The position numbers were made by a program, and so were the translations under genes. 64,000 nucleotides of DNA from contig CAVSIE010000004.1 of the NCBI GenBank assembly GCA_963728045.1, positions 124,001 through 188,000 on the forward strand, given 5' to 3'. Positions 53,504-60,881 of this stretch are shown one piece after another (the stretch's first letter is position 1; the number at the start of each line of letters is the position of its first letter). Source of the DNA: VRUE01 sp963728045 (lineage in GTDB: Bacteria; Actinomycetota; Thermoleophilia; Solirubrobacterales; 70-9). The notes under the pieces are model-generated. The model worked only from the letters and a program-made list of their open reading frames with translations. It did not search any database and was not told the origin of the DNA.

Positions 53504-54529
53504 TCAGGCGACGACGGTGAGGGCGGCGGGGACCACGCGCAGCTCGATCTCAGTGTGCTCGCCGATGTAGTCGCCGTCGACCTGGACTGGGAATGGGCGG
53601 ACGATCCCCTCCTTGGTCTCGGAGATCGAGGTGACCGTGGCCTCGCCGACGTCCTCGAAGTGAGCTATCTGGCGGTGGCGGGCAGTGGAGGGGCCGACGC
53701 TGAGCACCCGGGGTATGAGGGTAGGCATATCGCGCTGGGCGGCCCGCTTCAGGACCCCGACGGAGAGCGTGCCGTCGTCGATCTCGACTCCCTCGCAGAC
53801 CCGGATCGGGCGTTTCGCGAAGTAGGTGAAGGGCTGCGAGTTCTGGGCCAGGGCGGTTACGCCCTCGACTGACTCGCCGTTTCCGAGCACCGTTTGCAGC
53901 CTCACCGGGTTGTGGAGATAGCGGCGGTAGAAGGCCGAGATCGCCGCCCAGGTGTAGTAGTAGGGGCCAGCGCTGCTCTTCAGCTTCGGGTGGGCGTCGA
54001 CCCGCTCGACCACGGTGGCATCGATGCCGACTCCGCAGGAGAAGACGAAATAACGGTCGTCGACCATGCCGAGATCGATGCGCCGCGGCCTCCACTCGTC
54101 AGCCATCGCCAAGAGGTGCTCGGTGGCGTCGACGACGTCGTTGGGAATGCCGAGCGTGCGGCAGACCACGTTGGTCGACCCTCCCGGCAGAACCGAGAGC
54201 GGCACGTCGGTGCCAGCCAGCCCGTTGGCGACCTCGTTCAGCGTCCCGTCTCCACCGAAGGCGACGACCACGTCATAGCCCCCGTCGCGTGCCTCGCGGC
54301 CGATCTCGGTGGCGTGGTTCTGCGCTTCCGTCGACACCGCCTCGACCTCGTAGCGACCCTGCAGCGCGTAGACCACGAGGTTCTTCAGCCGGTCGGAGAC
54401 CGTCGTCGCGTAGGGATTGACGATCACCAGCATCCGCCGCTTCGCCGCGCGCGGCGGCAGAGCCGCCGACTTGCGGCGGGGCGCGGCGTCGCGGGATCGC
54501 GACACGGTTGCTACCGGCGGGGGAGCCAC
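53504..54529 (-). CDS. Diacylglycerol/sphingosine kinase-family lipid kinase
   Basis: 341 residues (GTG start). Kinase core: MLVIVNPYATTVSDRLKNLV, FGGDGTLNEVANGLAG (nucleotide-binding GGDGT), LPGGSTNVVCRTLGI, FSCGVGIDATVVERVDAHP. The C-terminal beta-sandwich ends VQVDGDYIGEHTEIELRVVP. Members phosphorylate diacylglycerol or other lipid alcohols. The N-terminal 30 residues are basic. Ends directly against the relA stop, convergent, with no terminator-like stem between. Confidence 0.9.
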   Translation of the reverse strand: MAPPPVATVSRSRDAAPRRKSAALPPRAAKRRMLVIVNPYATTVSDRLKNLVVYALQGRYEVEAVSTEAQNHATEIGREARDGGYDVVVAFGGDGTLNEVANGLAGTDVPLSVLPGGSTNVVCRTLGIPNDVVDATEHLLAMADEWRPRRIDLGMVDDRYFVFSCGVGIDATVVERVDAHPKLKSSAGPYYYTWAAISAFYRRYLHNPVRLQTVLGNGESVEGVTALAQNSQPFTYFAKRPIRVCEGVEIDDGTLSVGVLKRAAQRDMPTLIPRVLSVGPSTARHRQIAHFEDVGEATVTSISETKEGIVRPFPVQVDGDYIGEHTEIELRVVPAALTVVA

Positions 54530-54544
54530 TACTGATTCCTAAAC

Positions 54545-55576
54545 CTAGCCGCCGCCGCCGTTACTCGCGTCGTGCCGGGTCGCCTCGTAGCGAGTCGTCT
54601 CGCCGTCGTCGACTTCGGCCACGCGTCCTTCGTCGACCAGCAGGTCGGCGTGGCCGATCACCTCGGAGAGGGTGAGGAAGGCCTGGGTGACGGCAACGTT
54701 TCCCCACAGCGCCTGGGCAAGCTCGTAGCCGCTGCGCGGCCGCTCGGCGATCAGCTTGAAGATCTTCTCCTTGCGTCGAGTGTGCTGGGCGAAGCGATCA
54801 TCGATCAGGGCGACGTGGTCGACGATCGGCTCGCCATGGCCCGAGAGGACGATCTCGGCCGGCATCTCGCGCGTCTTCCGCATCGACTCCAGGTACGTGA
54901 CCAGCGCTTTCGGCCGTCCCGCCGATCCGTCGAGCGGCCGGGCGAGCAGCGGGTTGGAGGAGATGTGGGCGATCAGGTGGTCGGCGGCGATAAGGATCCT
55001 TCGCTCCTCGTCCCAGAAGACGGTGTCGGAGGGACTGTGACCGGGCCGGTGGAGGGTCTGGAGAGCGCGATCCCGGAAGTCGATCTCCTCGCCGTCGGCG
55101 AGTGGCCTGGTCACCGTCACGTGCGAGCCCCAGCCGCGAAAGCTGCGCGAAACGCTGCGCAGCGCCACCGTCACCTCCTCGGGGATGCCGTTGCGCAGCA
55201 TCAGCTCGACGGCGAAGCGGTCCTCGGCCTCGGCGTCCTCGTCGAAGTTGGCGAGTCGCTCGGCCGCGATGCCGAGTGCCGCCACCTCGGCGCCGGAGTG
55301 CTCGACGATGATCTCGACCAAGCCCAGGTGGTCGATGTGCTGGTGGGTGAGGACGACCAGCTCGATGTCGTCGATCGAGTGGCCGCGCTCGGCCAACTGC
55401 GACTGCAGCTCGTCGAGCGCCTTGCCCGAGTTGGGGCCGGTGTCGACCAGGGTCAGTGGCTCGTCCTCGATCAGGTAACAGTTGACCCGGCCAACCGCGA
55501 AGGGAGTCGGGATGCGAAGCCGGTGGATACCGGCATCGGCGGCCTTGTCGAGCGCCTGCTCAGGGGTGAGGGTCAC
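54545..55576 (-). CDS. MBL-fold metallo-hydrolase with C-terminal winged helix
   Basis: 343 residues. Metal motif VVLTHQHIDHLGLVEIIV (HxHxDH), further His in RPGHSPSDTVF and ILSGHGEPIVDH-type positions (IVLSGHGEPIVDHVAL), and a wHTH end (RRKEKIFKLIAERPRSGYEL). It resembles LACTB2-like hydrolases. Substrate unknown. Start overlaps the phosphohexomutase stop by 4 bp. Confidence 0.9.
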   Translation of the reverse strand: MTLTPEQALDKAADAGIHRLRIPTPFAVGRVNCYLIEDEPLTLVDTGPNSGKALDELQSQLAERGHSIDDIELVVLTHQHIDHLGLVEIIVEHSGAEVAALGIAAERLANFDEDAEAEDRFAVELMLRNGIPEEVTVALRSVSRSFRGWGSHVTVTRPLADGEEIDFRDRALQTLHRPGHSPSDTVFWDEERRILIAADHLIAHISSNPLLARPLDGSAGRPKALVTYLESMRKTREMPAEIVLSGHGEPIVDHVALIDDRFAQHTRRKEKIFKLIAERPRSGYELAQALWGNVAVTQAFLTLSEVIGHADLLVDEGRVAEVDDGETTRYEATRHDASNGGGG

Positions 55577-56955
55577 GCCCGGATCAGCCCGAGGACATCG
55601 TCGCGCTTGGCCTCCATGTCCTCGCGCGAGGCCAGCGACTCGAGGTTGAGCCGCAGCAGCGGCTCCGTGTTGGAGGGCCGCACGTTGAAGTGCCAGTCCG
55701 GATAGTCGACCGAGACGCCGTCGAGGCGGGTGATCTCCCCATCGGAATACCGCGCTTCGATCTCCACCAGCTTCGCCGACGGGTCGGCGACCTCCGAGTT
55801 GATCTCGCCGGAGATGAAGTACTTGGAGCGGAACTCCTCCATCAGCTCGCGCAGGCTGCGCCCGTCGAGCGAGATCAGCTCCAGCATCAGCAGCGCCGGG
55901 ATCGTGCCGGAGTCGGCGTTCCAGAAGTCGCGGAAGTAATAGTGGCCGGAGACCTCGCCGCCGAAGACGGCGCCCTCCTCGCGCATCCGCGCCTTGAAGA
56001 AGGCGTGACCGACCCGCGAGAGCTCCGAGCGACCGCCCTCTGCTGAGACAAGATCCGGCACGGCACGACTGGAACGGGGGTCGTAGAGGATCGTCGCGCC
56101 CGGGTTCTTGGCCAGGGCGGCGCGGGCCAGCAGGGCGCAGATGAAGTCGCCGTCGCAGAACTCGCCGCTGGCGTCGATGAAGAAGCAGCGGTCGGCGTCG
56201 CCGTCCCAGGCGATCCCGAGGTCGGCGCCGCTCGCCGTCACCCGCTCCATGATCAGCCGCCGGTTCTCCTCCAGCAGCGGGTTCGGCTCGTGGTCGGGGA
56301 ACTCGCCGTCCGGCGTGAAATACATCTCCTCGAGCTGCAGCGGCAGTCGCTCCAGGATCGGCCCGGTCATCGGCCCGGCCATGCCGTTGCCGCCATCGAC
56401 CACGACCTTCATCGGCTTCACGTTGGCGGGGTCGATGAAGGAGAGCGCGTGGGCACGGAATTCGTCCCAGGCGTCGACCTCCTCGAAGGAGCCGCCGCCG
56501 GGCGCGTGCCCGAGCCCGGCCTCGATCTCCGCCTGGACGTCACCGATGCCGGCGTCGCCGGAGAGCGGCAGCGCCCCCTCGCGGACGAGCTTGACCCCGG
56601 TGTAGGCCTTTGGGTTGTGCGAAGCGGTGACCATCGCGCCGCCGTCGAGCTCCTGTGAGCCGACTAGGTGGTAGAGCATCTCGGTCGCGACCATGCCGGC
56701 ATCGAGAACGGTGGCGCCCTCGAAGATCAGCCCGTCGCGCAGCTCCGCCGCCATCGCAGGCGCGGTCAGGCGCATGTCGCGGCCCAGGCCCACCCTCAGC
56801 TCCTCCGTTCGCTTGCCCCGCAGCCGCGCCAGCACGCGGGCGAAGGCACGGCCGATCGCGTGCGCGGTGGTCTCGTCCATCTCAGTCCCGTAGAGGCCAC
56901 GGATGTCGTAGGCCTTGAAGATTCCGGGCGGCGCCAGGACCGGCTGCTCGGTCAC
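55573..56955 (-). CDS. manB: Phosphomannomutase/phosphoglucomutase
   Basis: 460 residues. Active-site serine loop VTASHNPKAYTGVKLV, metal loop IAWDGDADRCFFID, sugar loop GGEVSGHYYFRDF, phosphate-binding RPSNTEPLLRLNLE. Interconverts hexose 1- and 6-phosphates for GDP-mannose or glucose-based polymers. Starts with FKAYDIRGLYGTEMDE, typical of the alpha-D-phosphohexomutase family. Stop and start overlap its neighbours by 4 bp. Confidence 0.95.
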   Translation of the reverse strand: MTEQPVLAPPGIFKAYDIRGLYGTEMDETTAHAIGRAFARVLARLRGKRTEELRVGLGRDMRLTAPAMAAELRDGLIFEGATVLDAGMVATEMLYHLVGSQELDGGAMVTASHNPKAYTGVKLVREGALPLSGDAGIGDVQAEIEAGLGHAPGGGSFEEVDAWDEFRAHALSFIDPANVKPMKVVVDGGNGMAGPMTGPILERLPLQLEEMYFTPDGEFPDHEPNPLLEENRRLIMERVTASGADLGIAWDGDADRCFFIDASGEFCDGDFICALLARAALAKNPGATILYDPRSSRAVPDLVSAEGGRSELSRVGHAFFKARMREEGAVFGGEVSGHYYFRDFWNADSGTIPALLMLELISLDGRSLRELMEEFRSKYFISGEINSEVADPSAKLVEIEARYSDGEITRLDGVSVDYPDWHFNVRPSNTEPLLRLNLESLASREDMEAKRDDVLGLIRA

Positions 56956-57443
56956 GAGAACGCTCCCTTCAGCGCCGCGAAGCTTTCCTCCAGTGTCTGC
57001 GGCATCACCTTGGTGTCGGCGATCACCGGCATGAAGTTGGTGTCGCCGCCCCAGCGCGGCACAACGTGGAGGTGGATGTGGTGCTCGACCCCGGCGCCGG
57101 CGACGCGGCCCTGGTTGAAGCCGACGTTGTAGCCCTGCGGATCGTAGGCCCGCTCGAGCCCGTCCATCGCCTGCTGCGCCAGCGCCATCATCTCGGTGAC
57201 CGTCTCTCCTGGTAGGTCCTGCAGCCGGCCCAGGTGCTCAAAAGGGGCCACCATCAGGTGGCCGTTGGTGTACGGGTAGAGGTTGAGGATCACGAAGCAG
57301 CGCTCGCCGCGGTGGACGATCAGGCTCGCCTCGTCGTCTCCCGCCGCCGGCTTGGCGCAGAAGACGCACTCCTCCTCGATGTCCTTCGACGCGTCCTTCA
57401 CGTAGGCGAGGCGCCAGGGCGCCCAGATCCGATGGTTTGCCAC
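56952..57443 (-). CDS. HIT family hydrolase/phosphorylase (Ap4A-type)
   Basis: 163 residues. Histidine triad EHHIHLHVVPRWGGD, N-terminal HRIWAPWRLAYVKDA and a CVFCAKPA zinc-type Cys pair, as in actinobacterial diadenosine tetraphosphate phosphorylase-like proteins. Cleaves or transfers nucleotidyl groups. Coupled to manB. Confidence 0.92.
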   Translation of the reverse strand: MANHRIWAPWRLAYVKDASKDIEEECVFCAKPAAGDDEASLIVHRGERCFVILNLYPYTNGHLMVAPFEHLGRLQDLPGETVTEMMALAQQAMDGLERAYDPQGYNVGFNQGRVAGAGVEHHIHLHVVPRWGGDTNFMPVIADTKVMPQTLEESFAALKGAFS

Positions 57444-57455
57444 GGGCGGCGGAGG

Positions 57456-58463
57456 CTACAGCCAGCCGCGACTGCGGAAGTAGCCGACCATCGCGACCAG
57501 CATCGCCAGCATCGCGCCGACGATCAGGTAGAAGTCGGTCTCGTCGCCTTCTCCCGGCACGCCGACGTTCATCCCCCAGACGCTGGCGATCAAGGTCAGC
57601 GGCAGGACGATGACGCTGATCGCGGTGAGCACGCGGAGGATGTCGTTGACCCGGTGTGAGATCACCGACTCGTTGGTCTCGGCCAAGGCCTCGACCACCT
57701 CCTTGTAGTTCTCCAGCATGTCCCAGATTCGCTCGTGGGCGTCGACGATGTCGTCGAAGTAGATCTCGAGGTCGAGGTCGGTGGCGAGGTAGCGCTGCTT
57801 CACTTTCTCCAGGTCGCGCAGGACGGGCCGCTGCGGGCGGATCACCTTGCGGAAGTTGATGATCTCCTGCTTGGCGTTGGAGATGTCGCGCACGACCTCC
57901 TCCGAGCGTCCCTCGAAGATGTCGTCCTCGAGCGCGTCGAGCTTGTTGCCGATCTTGCGCAGCATCGGGAAGCAGTAGTCGAAGCTGTCGTCGACGAGGC
58001 GGTAGAGCAGGTATCCGGACCCGCGCGAGAAGAGCTGCTCGCGCAGCTCCTCCTTGGCGCGGCAGCGCTCGAACAGATACTCGACCGGCTGCAGCGGCTG
58101 GTTGGGGATCGTCACCACGTAGTCGGGCCCGACGAAGAGGTCGAGCTCGCCGGCGCCGAGCCGGCCAGCGGCGGGGTCGAAGACCGGGAAGTGGAGGACG
58201 ATGAAGAGGTACTCGTCGTAGACGTCGATCTTCGGCCGCTGGTTGCGCGAGAGGACGTCCTCTAGATCGAGGGGGTGGAAGTCGAAGTGCTCCTCGAGCC
58301 AGCTGCGCTCCAGCGCTCCGGGGCGCTCGATGTTGACCCAGCGCAGGCCAGCGGCGTCGATCTGCTCGACGCGGGGCGCTTGCGGCTCAGCCTGCGTGTC
58401 CGCGGGAGCCAGCTCGCCGCGCCGCGCGGGCCGTCGCAACCTGGGCTTCGGAAGGTTCGGCAT
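57456..58463 (-). CDS. corA: CorA family Mg2+/Co2+ transporter
   Basis: 335 residues. Long cytoplasmic N-terminus with strands and a helical stalk (EDDIFEGRSEEVVRDISNAK), then two C-terminal membrane helices around the selectivity motif GMN (SVWGMNVGVPGEGD) ending in a basic tail. Forms a pentameric channel. First gene of the minus-strand run 58463-53504. Confidence 0.93.
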   Translation of the reverse strand: MPNLPKPRLRRPARRGELAPADTQAEPQAPRVEQIDAAGLRWVNIERPGALERSWLEEHFDFHPLDLEDVLSRNQRPKIDVYDEYLFIVLHFPVFDPAAGRLGAGELDLFVGPDYVVTIPNQPLQPVEYLFERCRAKEELREQLFSRGSGYLLYRLVDDSFDYCFPMLRKIGNKLDALEDDIFEGRSEEVVRDISNAKQEIINFRKVIRPQRPVLRDLEKVKQRYLATDLDLEIYFDDIVDAHERIWDMLENYKEVVEALAETNESVISHRVNDILRVLTAISVIVLPLTLIASVWGMNVGVPGEGDETDFYLIVGAMLAMLVAMVGYFRSRGWL

Positions 58464-58543
58464 CGCTCTGGCTCATTTTCTCGTCGCGCGGGTGCATGGC
58501 TGTGCACAGGAGGTTAAACGTCGAGTCCAGTCGCGGAGCAGGA

Positions 58544-58574
58544 TTGCTCTCAGCGCCAGGCCCGTTGCTATAGT
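58544..58574 (+). promoter_or_regulatory. Candidate promoter of the SAM-riboswitch operon
   Basis: A good -10, TATAGT (58569-58574), lies 16 nt before the riboswitch P1 stem. A weak -35 (TTGCTC, 58544-58549) is 19 nt further up. The 127-bp gap to the divergent corA contains nothing else obvious. Confidence 0.45.
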
Positions 58575-58590
58575 CGTGTGCACATAAGCG

Positions 58591-58705
58591 CCACATCTAG
58601 AGGGGTGGAGGGACTGGCCCATAGAAGCCCCGGCAACCATCTCGGACCTCGGTCCGAGGCAGGTGCCAACTCCAGCAGGTCGTTTGAAAGGCCTGGAAGA
58701 TGTGG
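58591..58705 (+). ncRNA. SAM-I (S-box) riboswitch
   Basis: P1 is perfect: CCACATCT (58591-58598) with AGATGTGG (58698-58705). Between them are the conserved S-box core segments: GGTGGAGGGACTGGCCC, GAAGCCCCGGCAACC, and GGTGCCAACTCCAGCAGG, in the right order. SAM binding stabilises P1 and favours the terminator downstream. It precedes a threonine-synthase-like gene rather than the usual met genes. Confidence 0.93.
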
Positions 58706-58721
58706 GGGAAGTCCGACCGGA

Positions 58722-58751
58722 CCTCTGCCCCACAAAAGGCGGAGGTTTTTT
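58722..58751 (+). terminator. Rho-independent terminator of the SAM riboswitch expression platform
   Basis: CCTCTGCC (58722-58729) pairs with GGCGGAGG (58738-58745, one G-U pair) over an 8-nt loop, followed by six Ts (58746-58751). It lies 25 bp before the ATG at 58777. The G-run at the end of P1 could pair alternatively with the CCCC of the terminator loop as an anti-terminator. Confidence 0.85.
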
Positions 58752-58776
58752 CGTTGGTGACGGAAAGCGAGGTCGG

Positions 58777-60012
58777 ATGTCGATAGAGAGCCTTAAATGC
58801 AAGGAGTGCGGGTCGAGCTATGACCTCGGCGCCCACTTCGCCTGTGAGAACTGCTTCGGCCCGCTCGAAGTGGCCTATGACCACTCGGGGCTTGACCCGG
58901 CTGAGGTCAAGCGCAAGATTCAGGCCGGGTCGCAGGGGATCTGGCGCTACGCCGACTTCCTCCCCTTCGTCGGTCGCCCCGGCGACCCGCTGGAGCCGGG
59001 CCTGACCCCGCTGCTGCGAGCCGACCGGCTCGCCGAGCGTCTCGGCATCGACGCCGAGGTCTGGGTCAAGAACGACGCCGCCAACCCGACCCACTCCTTC
59101 AAGGACAGGGTCGTCGCCGTCGCCGTGGCGAAGGCGCGCGAGCTGGGCTTCGAGACCGTCGCCTGCGCCTCGACCGGCAACCTCGCCAACGCGGTCGCCG
59201 CCCACGCCGCTGCCGCCGGTCTGCAGTCATACGTCTTCGTCCCCGCCAACCTCGAGGAGCAGAAGCTGCTCGCGACCGGCGTCTACGGCACCAACCTGGT
59301 CGGCGTGCGCGGCAACTACGACGACGTCAACCGCCTCTGCACCCAACTCGCCGAAACCCGGCCCTGGGCCTTCGTCAACGTCAACCTGCGCCCCTACTAC
59401 GCCGAGGGCTCGAAGACGCTCGCCTACGAGACGGTCGAGCAGCTCGGCTGGGAGCTGCCCGACCGCGTGGTCTGCCCGATTGCCTCCGGCTCGCTCTTCA
59501 CCAAGGTCGGACGCGGCTTCCAGGAGTGGCTCGACCTCGGGCTGGTAGAGGGAGAGCAGCCGGCCTTCAACGGCGCCCAGGCACAGGGGTGCAGCCCCGT
59601 TGCCACTGCTTTCGCCGAAGGCTGGGACGTCTGCAAGCCGCAGCGGCCGGAGACGATCGCCAAGAGCCTGGCGATCGGCGATCCCGCCGACGGGCCATAC
59701 GCGGTCGAGCACGCGCGCCGCACCGGTGGCGCGATCGACACGGTCACCGATGACGAGATCCGCGACGGGATTCGCCTGCTGGCGGAGACGACGGGGATCT
59801 TCACCGAGACCGCTGGAGGGGTGACGATCGGGGTCCTGGCGAAGCTGGCCGCGCGGGGCGACATCGGCAAGGGCGAGCGCATCGTCGTCTACATCACGGG
59901 CGAGGGCTTGAAGACGCTCGACGCGGCCCGCGATAGGTTCCAGATGCACGAGATCGACCCCGATCTCGCCAGTTTCGAGTCCGAGTTCGAGCACCAGGAG
60001 GTCACCGTCTGA
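58777..60012 (+). CDS. thrC: Threonine synthase-like PLP enzyme
   Basis: 411 residues from ATG 58777, after the riboswitch. N-terminal zinc-ribbon-like LKCKECGSSYDLGAHFACEN and CFGPLEVAYD, then the fold-type II PLP domain: PLLRADRLAERLG, NDAANPTHSFKDRVVAVAVA (the PLP Lys in SFKDR), CASTGNLANAVAAHAAAAGL, and a late EGLKTLDA. Threonine synthases turn O-phosphohomoserine into threonine. The SAM riboswitch and the linked sulfur carrier leave open a sulfur-transfer role on the same substrate. The stop shares a base with the next gene's ATG (TGATG). Confidence 0.9.
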   Translation: MSIESLKCKECGSSYDLGAHFACENCFGPLEVAYDHSGLDPAEVKRKIQAGSQGIWRYADFLPFVGRPGDPLEPGLTPLLRADRLAERLGIDAEVWVKNDAANPTHSFKDRVVAVAVAKARELGFETVACASTGNLANAVAAHAAAAGLQSYVFVPANLEEQKLLATGVYGTNLVGVRGNYDDVNRLCTQLAETRPWAFVNVNLRPYYAEGSKTLAYETVEQLGWELPDRVVCPIASGSLFTKVGRGFQEWLDLGLVEGEQPAFNGAQAQGCSPVATAFAEGWDVCKPQRPETIAKSLAIGDPADGPYAVEHARRTGGAIDTVTDDEIRDGIRLLAETTGIFTETAGGVTIGVLAKLAARGDIGKGERIVVYITGEGLKTLDAARDRFQMHEIDPDLASFESEFEHQEVTV

Positions 60013-60287
60013 TGGCAGTCACCGTGAAGATCCCGACCCAGCTCCGCGCCGCAACCGATGGCGAGGCCGAGATCGAGGTTTCCGGCTCAACCGTGGGCGA
60101 GGTGCTCGACGCGGTCTTCGAGGCCCACGGTGATCTGCGTGAGCGGATCACCCAGGATGGCGACCTACGCCGCTTCGTCAACGTCTACGTCAGCGGTGAG
60201 GACATCCGCTTCCAGCAGGGCCTCGAGACGGCGATCGACGAGGGTGCGGAGGTAACCATCCTGCCGGCCGTCGCCGGCGGCTCCTGA
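60012..60287 (+). CDS. MoaD/ThiS-family sulfur carrier protein ending Gly-Gly-Ser
   Basis: 91 residues, ubiquitin-like fold: VTVKIPTQLRAATDGEAEIE, GSTVGEVLDAVFEAH, and the C-terminus EVTILPAVAGGS. Sulfur carriers must expose Gly-Gly to be adenylated and thiocarboxylated; the extra Ser would need trimming by a metalloprotease, as is known for CysO/HcyS-type carriers with one residue after Gly-Gly. Translationally coupled to the thrC-like gene and under the SAM riboswitch. Could serve cysteine, homocysteine or molybdopterin synthesis; the riboswitch favours methionine-related use. Confidence 0.9.
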   Translation: MAVTVKIPTQLRAATDGEAEIEVSGSTVGEVLDAVFEAHGDLRERITQDGDLRRFVNVYVSGEDIRFQQGLETAIDEGAEVTILPAVAGGS

Positions 60288-60413
60288 AGACTCTCTCGGC
60301 TCGCTGGACACTTCTCCGCTTTCGCCCGAGATAATTTCGTACTCAGTATTGGGGTTGACTTGAGCCCATAACTCTGATCGGCTTGATTAAACAAGTCGAG
60401 CGGAGGAGTGTTA

Positions 60414-60881
60414 ATGGGCATTTCTGAGTTCTTCACGAACGAAGAAAAGACGAAAGACGAAAAAGTCGACATCGGCAGTCCGGCCTTCAGCGCCACCAAG
60501 GTGCAGGCGACGATAGGGGGACTGATCGCCGTCATCGCGGGGACGGTCCCGACGACGCTCAAAGAGGACGAGTCGGTGGTGATCGCCGCGATCGCGGCGG
60601 GGACGCTGCTGATGCTCGGGATCTTTGCGCTCATCGGCGTCGACATTCGCACGCGCCAGCGAGCGCAGGAGGCAAAACTCCGCTACGGAGGAGGGAAGCC
60701 ATCTGAGCCGAGCAGCTTCCAGGCCTTGCCGGTCAAAGACCTGGTGCTGCAATTGGGGCACAACAACGACGAGTACGAGGTGAGGTACGCGTCGGTCGAA
60801 AAAGACTTAGTCCACGTCTTCGCCGACCGGGAGGGAGCCGCGATCTCAGCGACTTTCAAAGAGTCCCCCAAGCCCAAGTGA
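60414..60881 (+). CDS. Small two-helix membrane protein coupled to patatin
   Basis: 155 residues from ATG 60414, chosen over GTG 60408 because GGAGG (60402-60406) is at the right distance. Two membrane helices (ATIGGLIAVIAGTVPTTL; VIAAIAAGTLLMLGIFALIG), then a cytoplasmic domain (VKDLVLQLGHNNDEYEVRYA). This is one of the few genes in the window with a strong ribosome-binding site. Its stop overlaps the patatin gene start by 4 bp. Upstream, 60288-60407, a TTGACT (60355) is present without a convincing -10. Confidence 0.75.
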   Translation: MGISEFFTNEEKTKDEKVDIGSPAFSATKVQATIGGLIAVIAGTVPTTLKEDESVVIAAIAAGTLLMLGIFALIGVDIRTRQRAQEAKLRYGGGKPSEPSSFQALPVKDLVLQLGHNNDEYEVRYASVEKDLVHVFADREGAAISATFKESPKPK

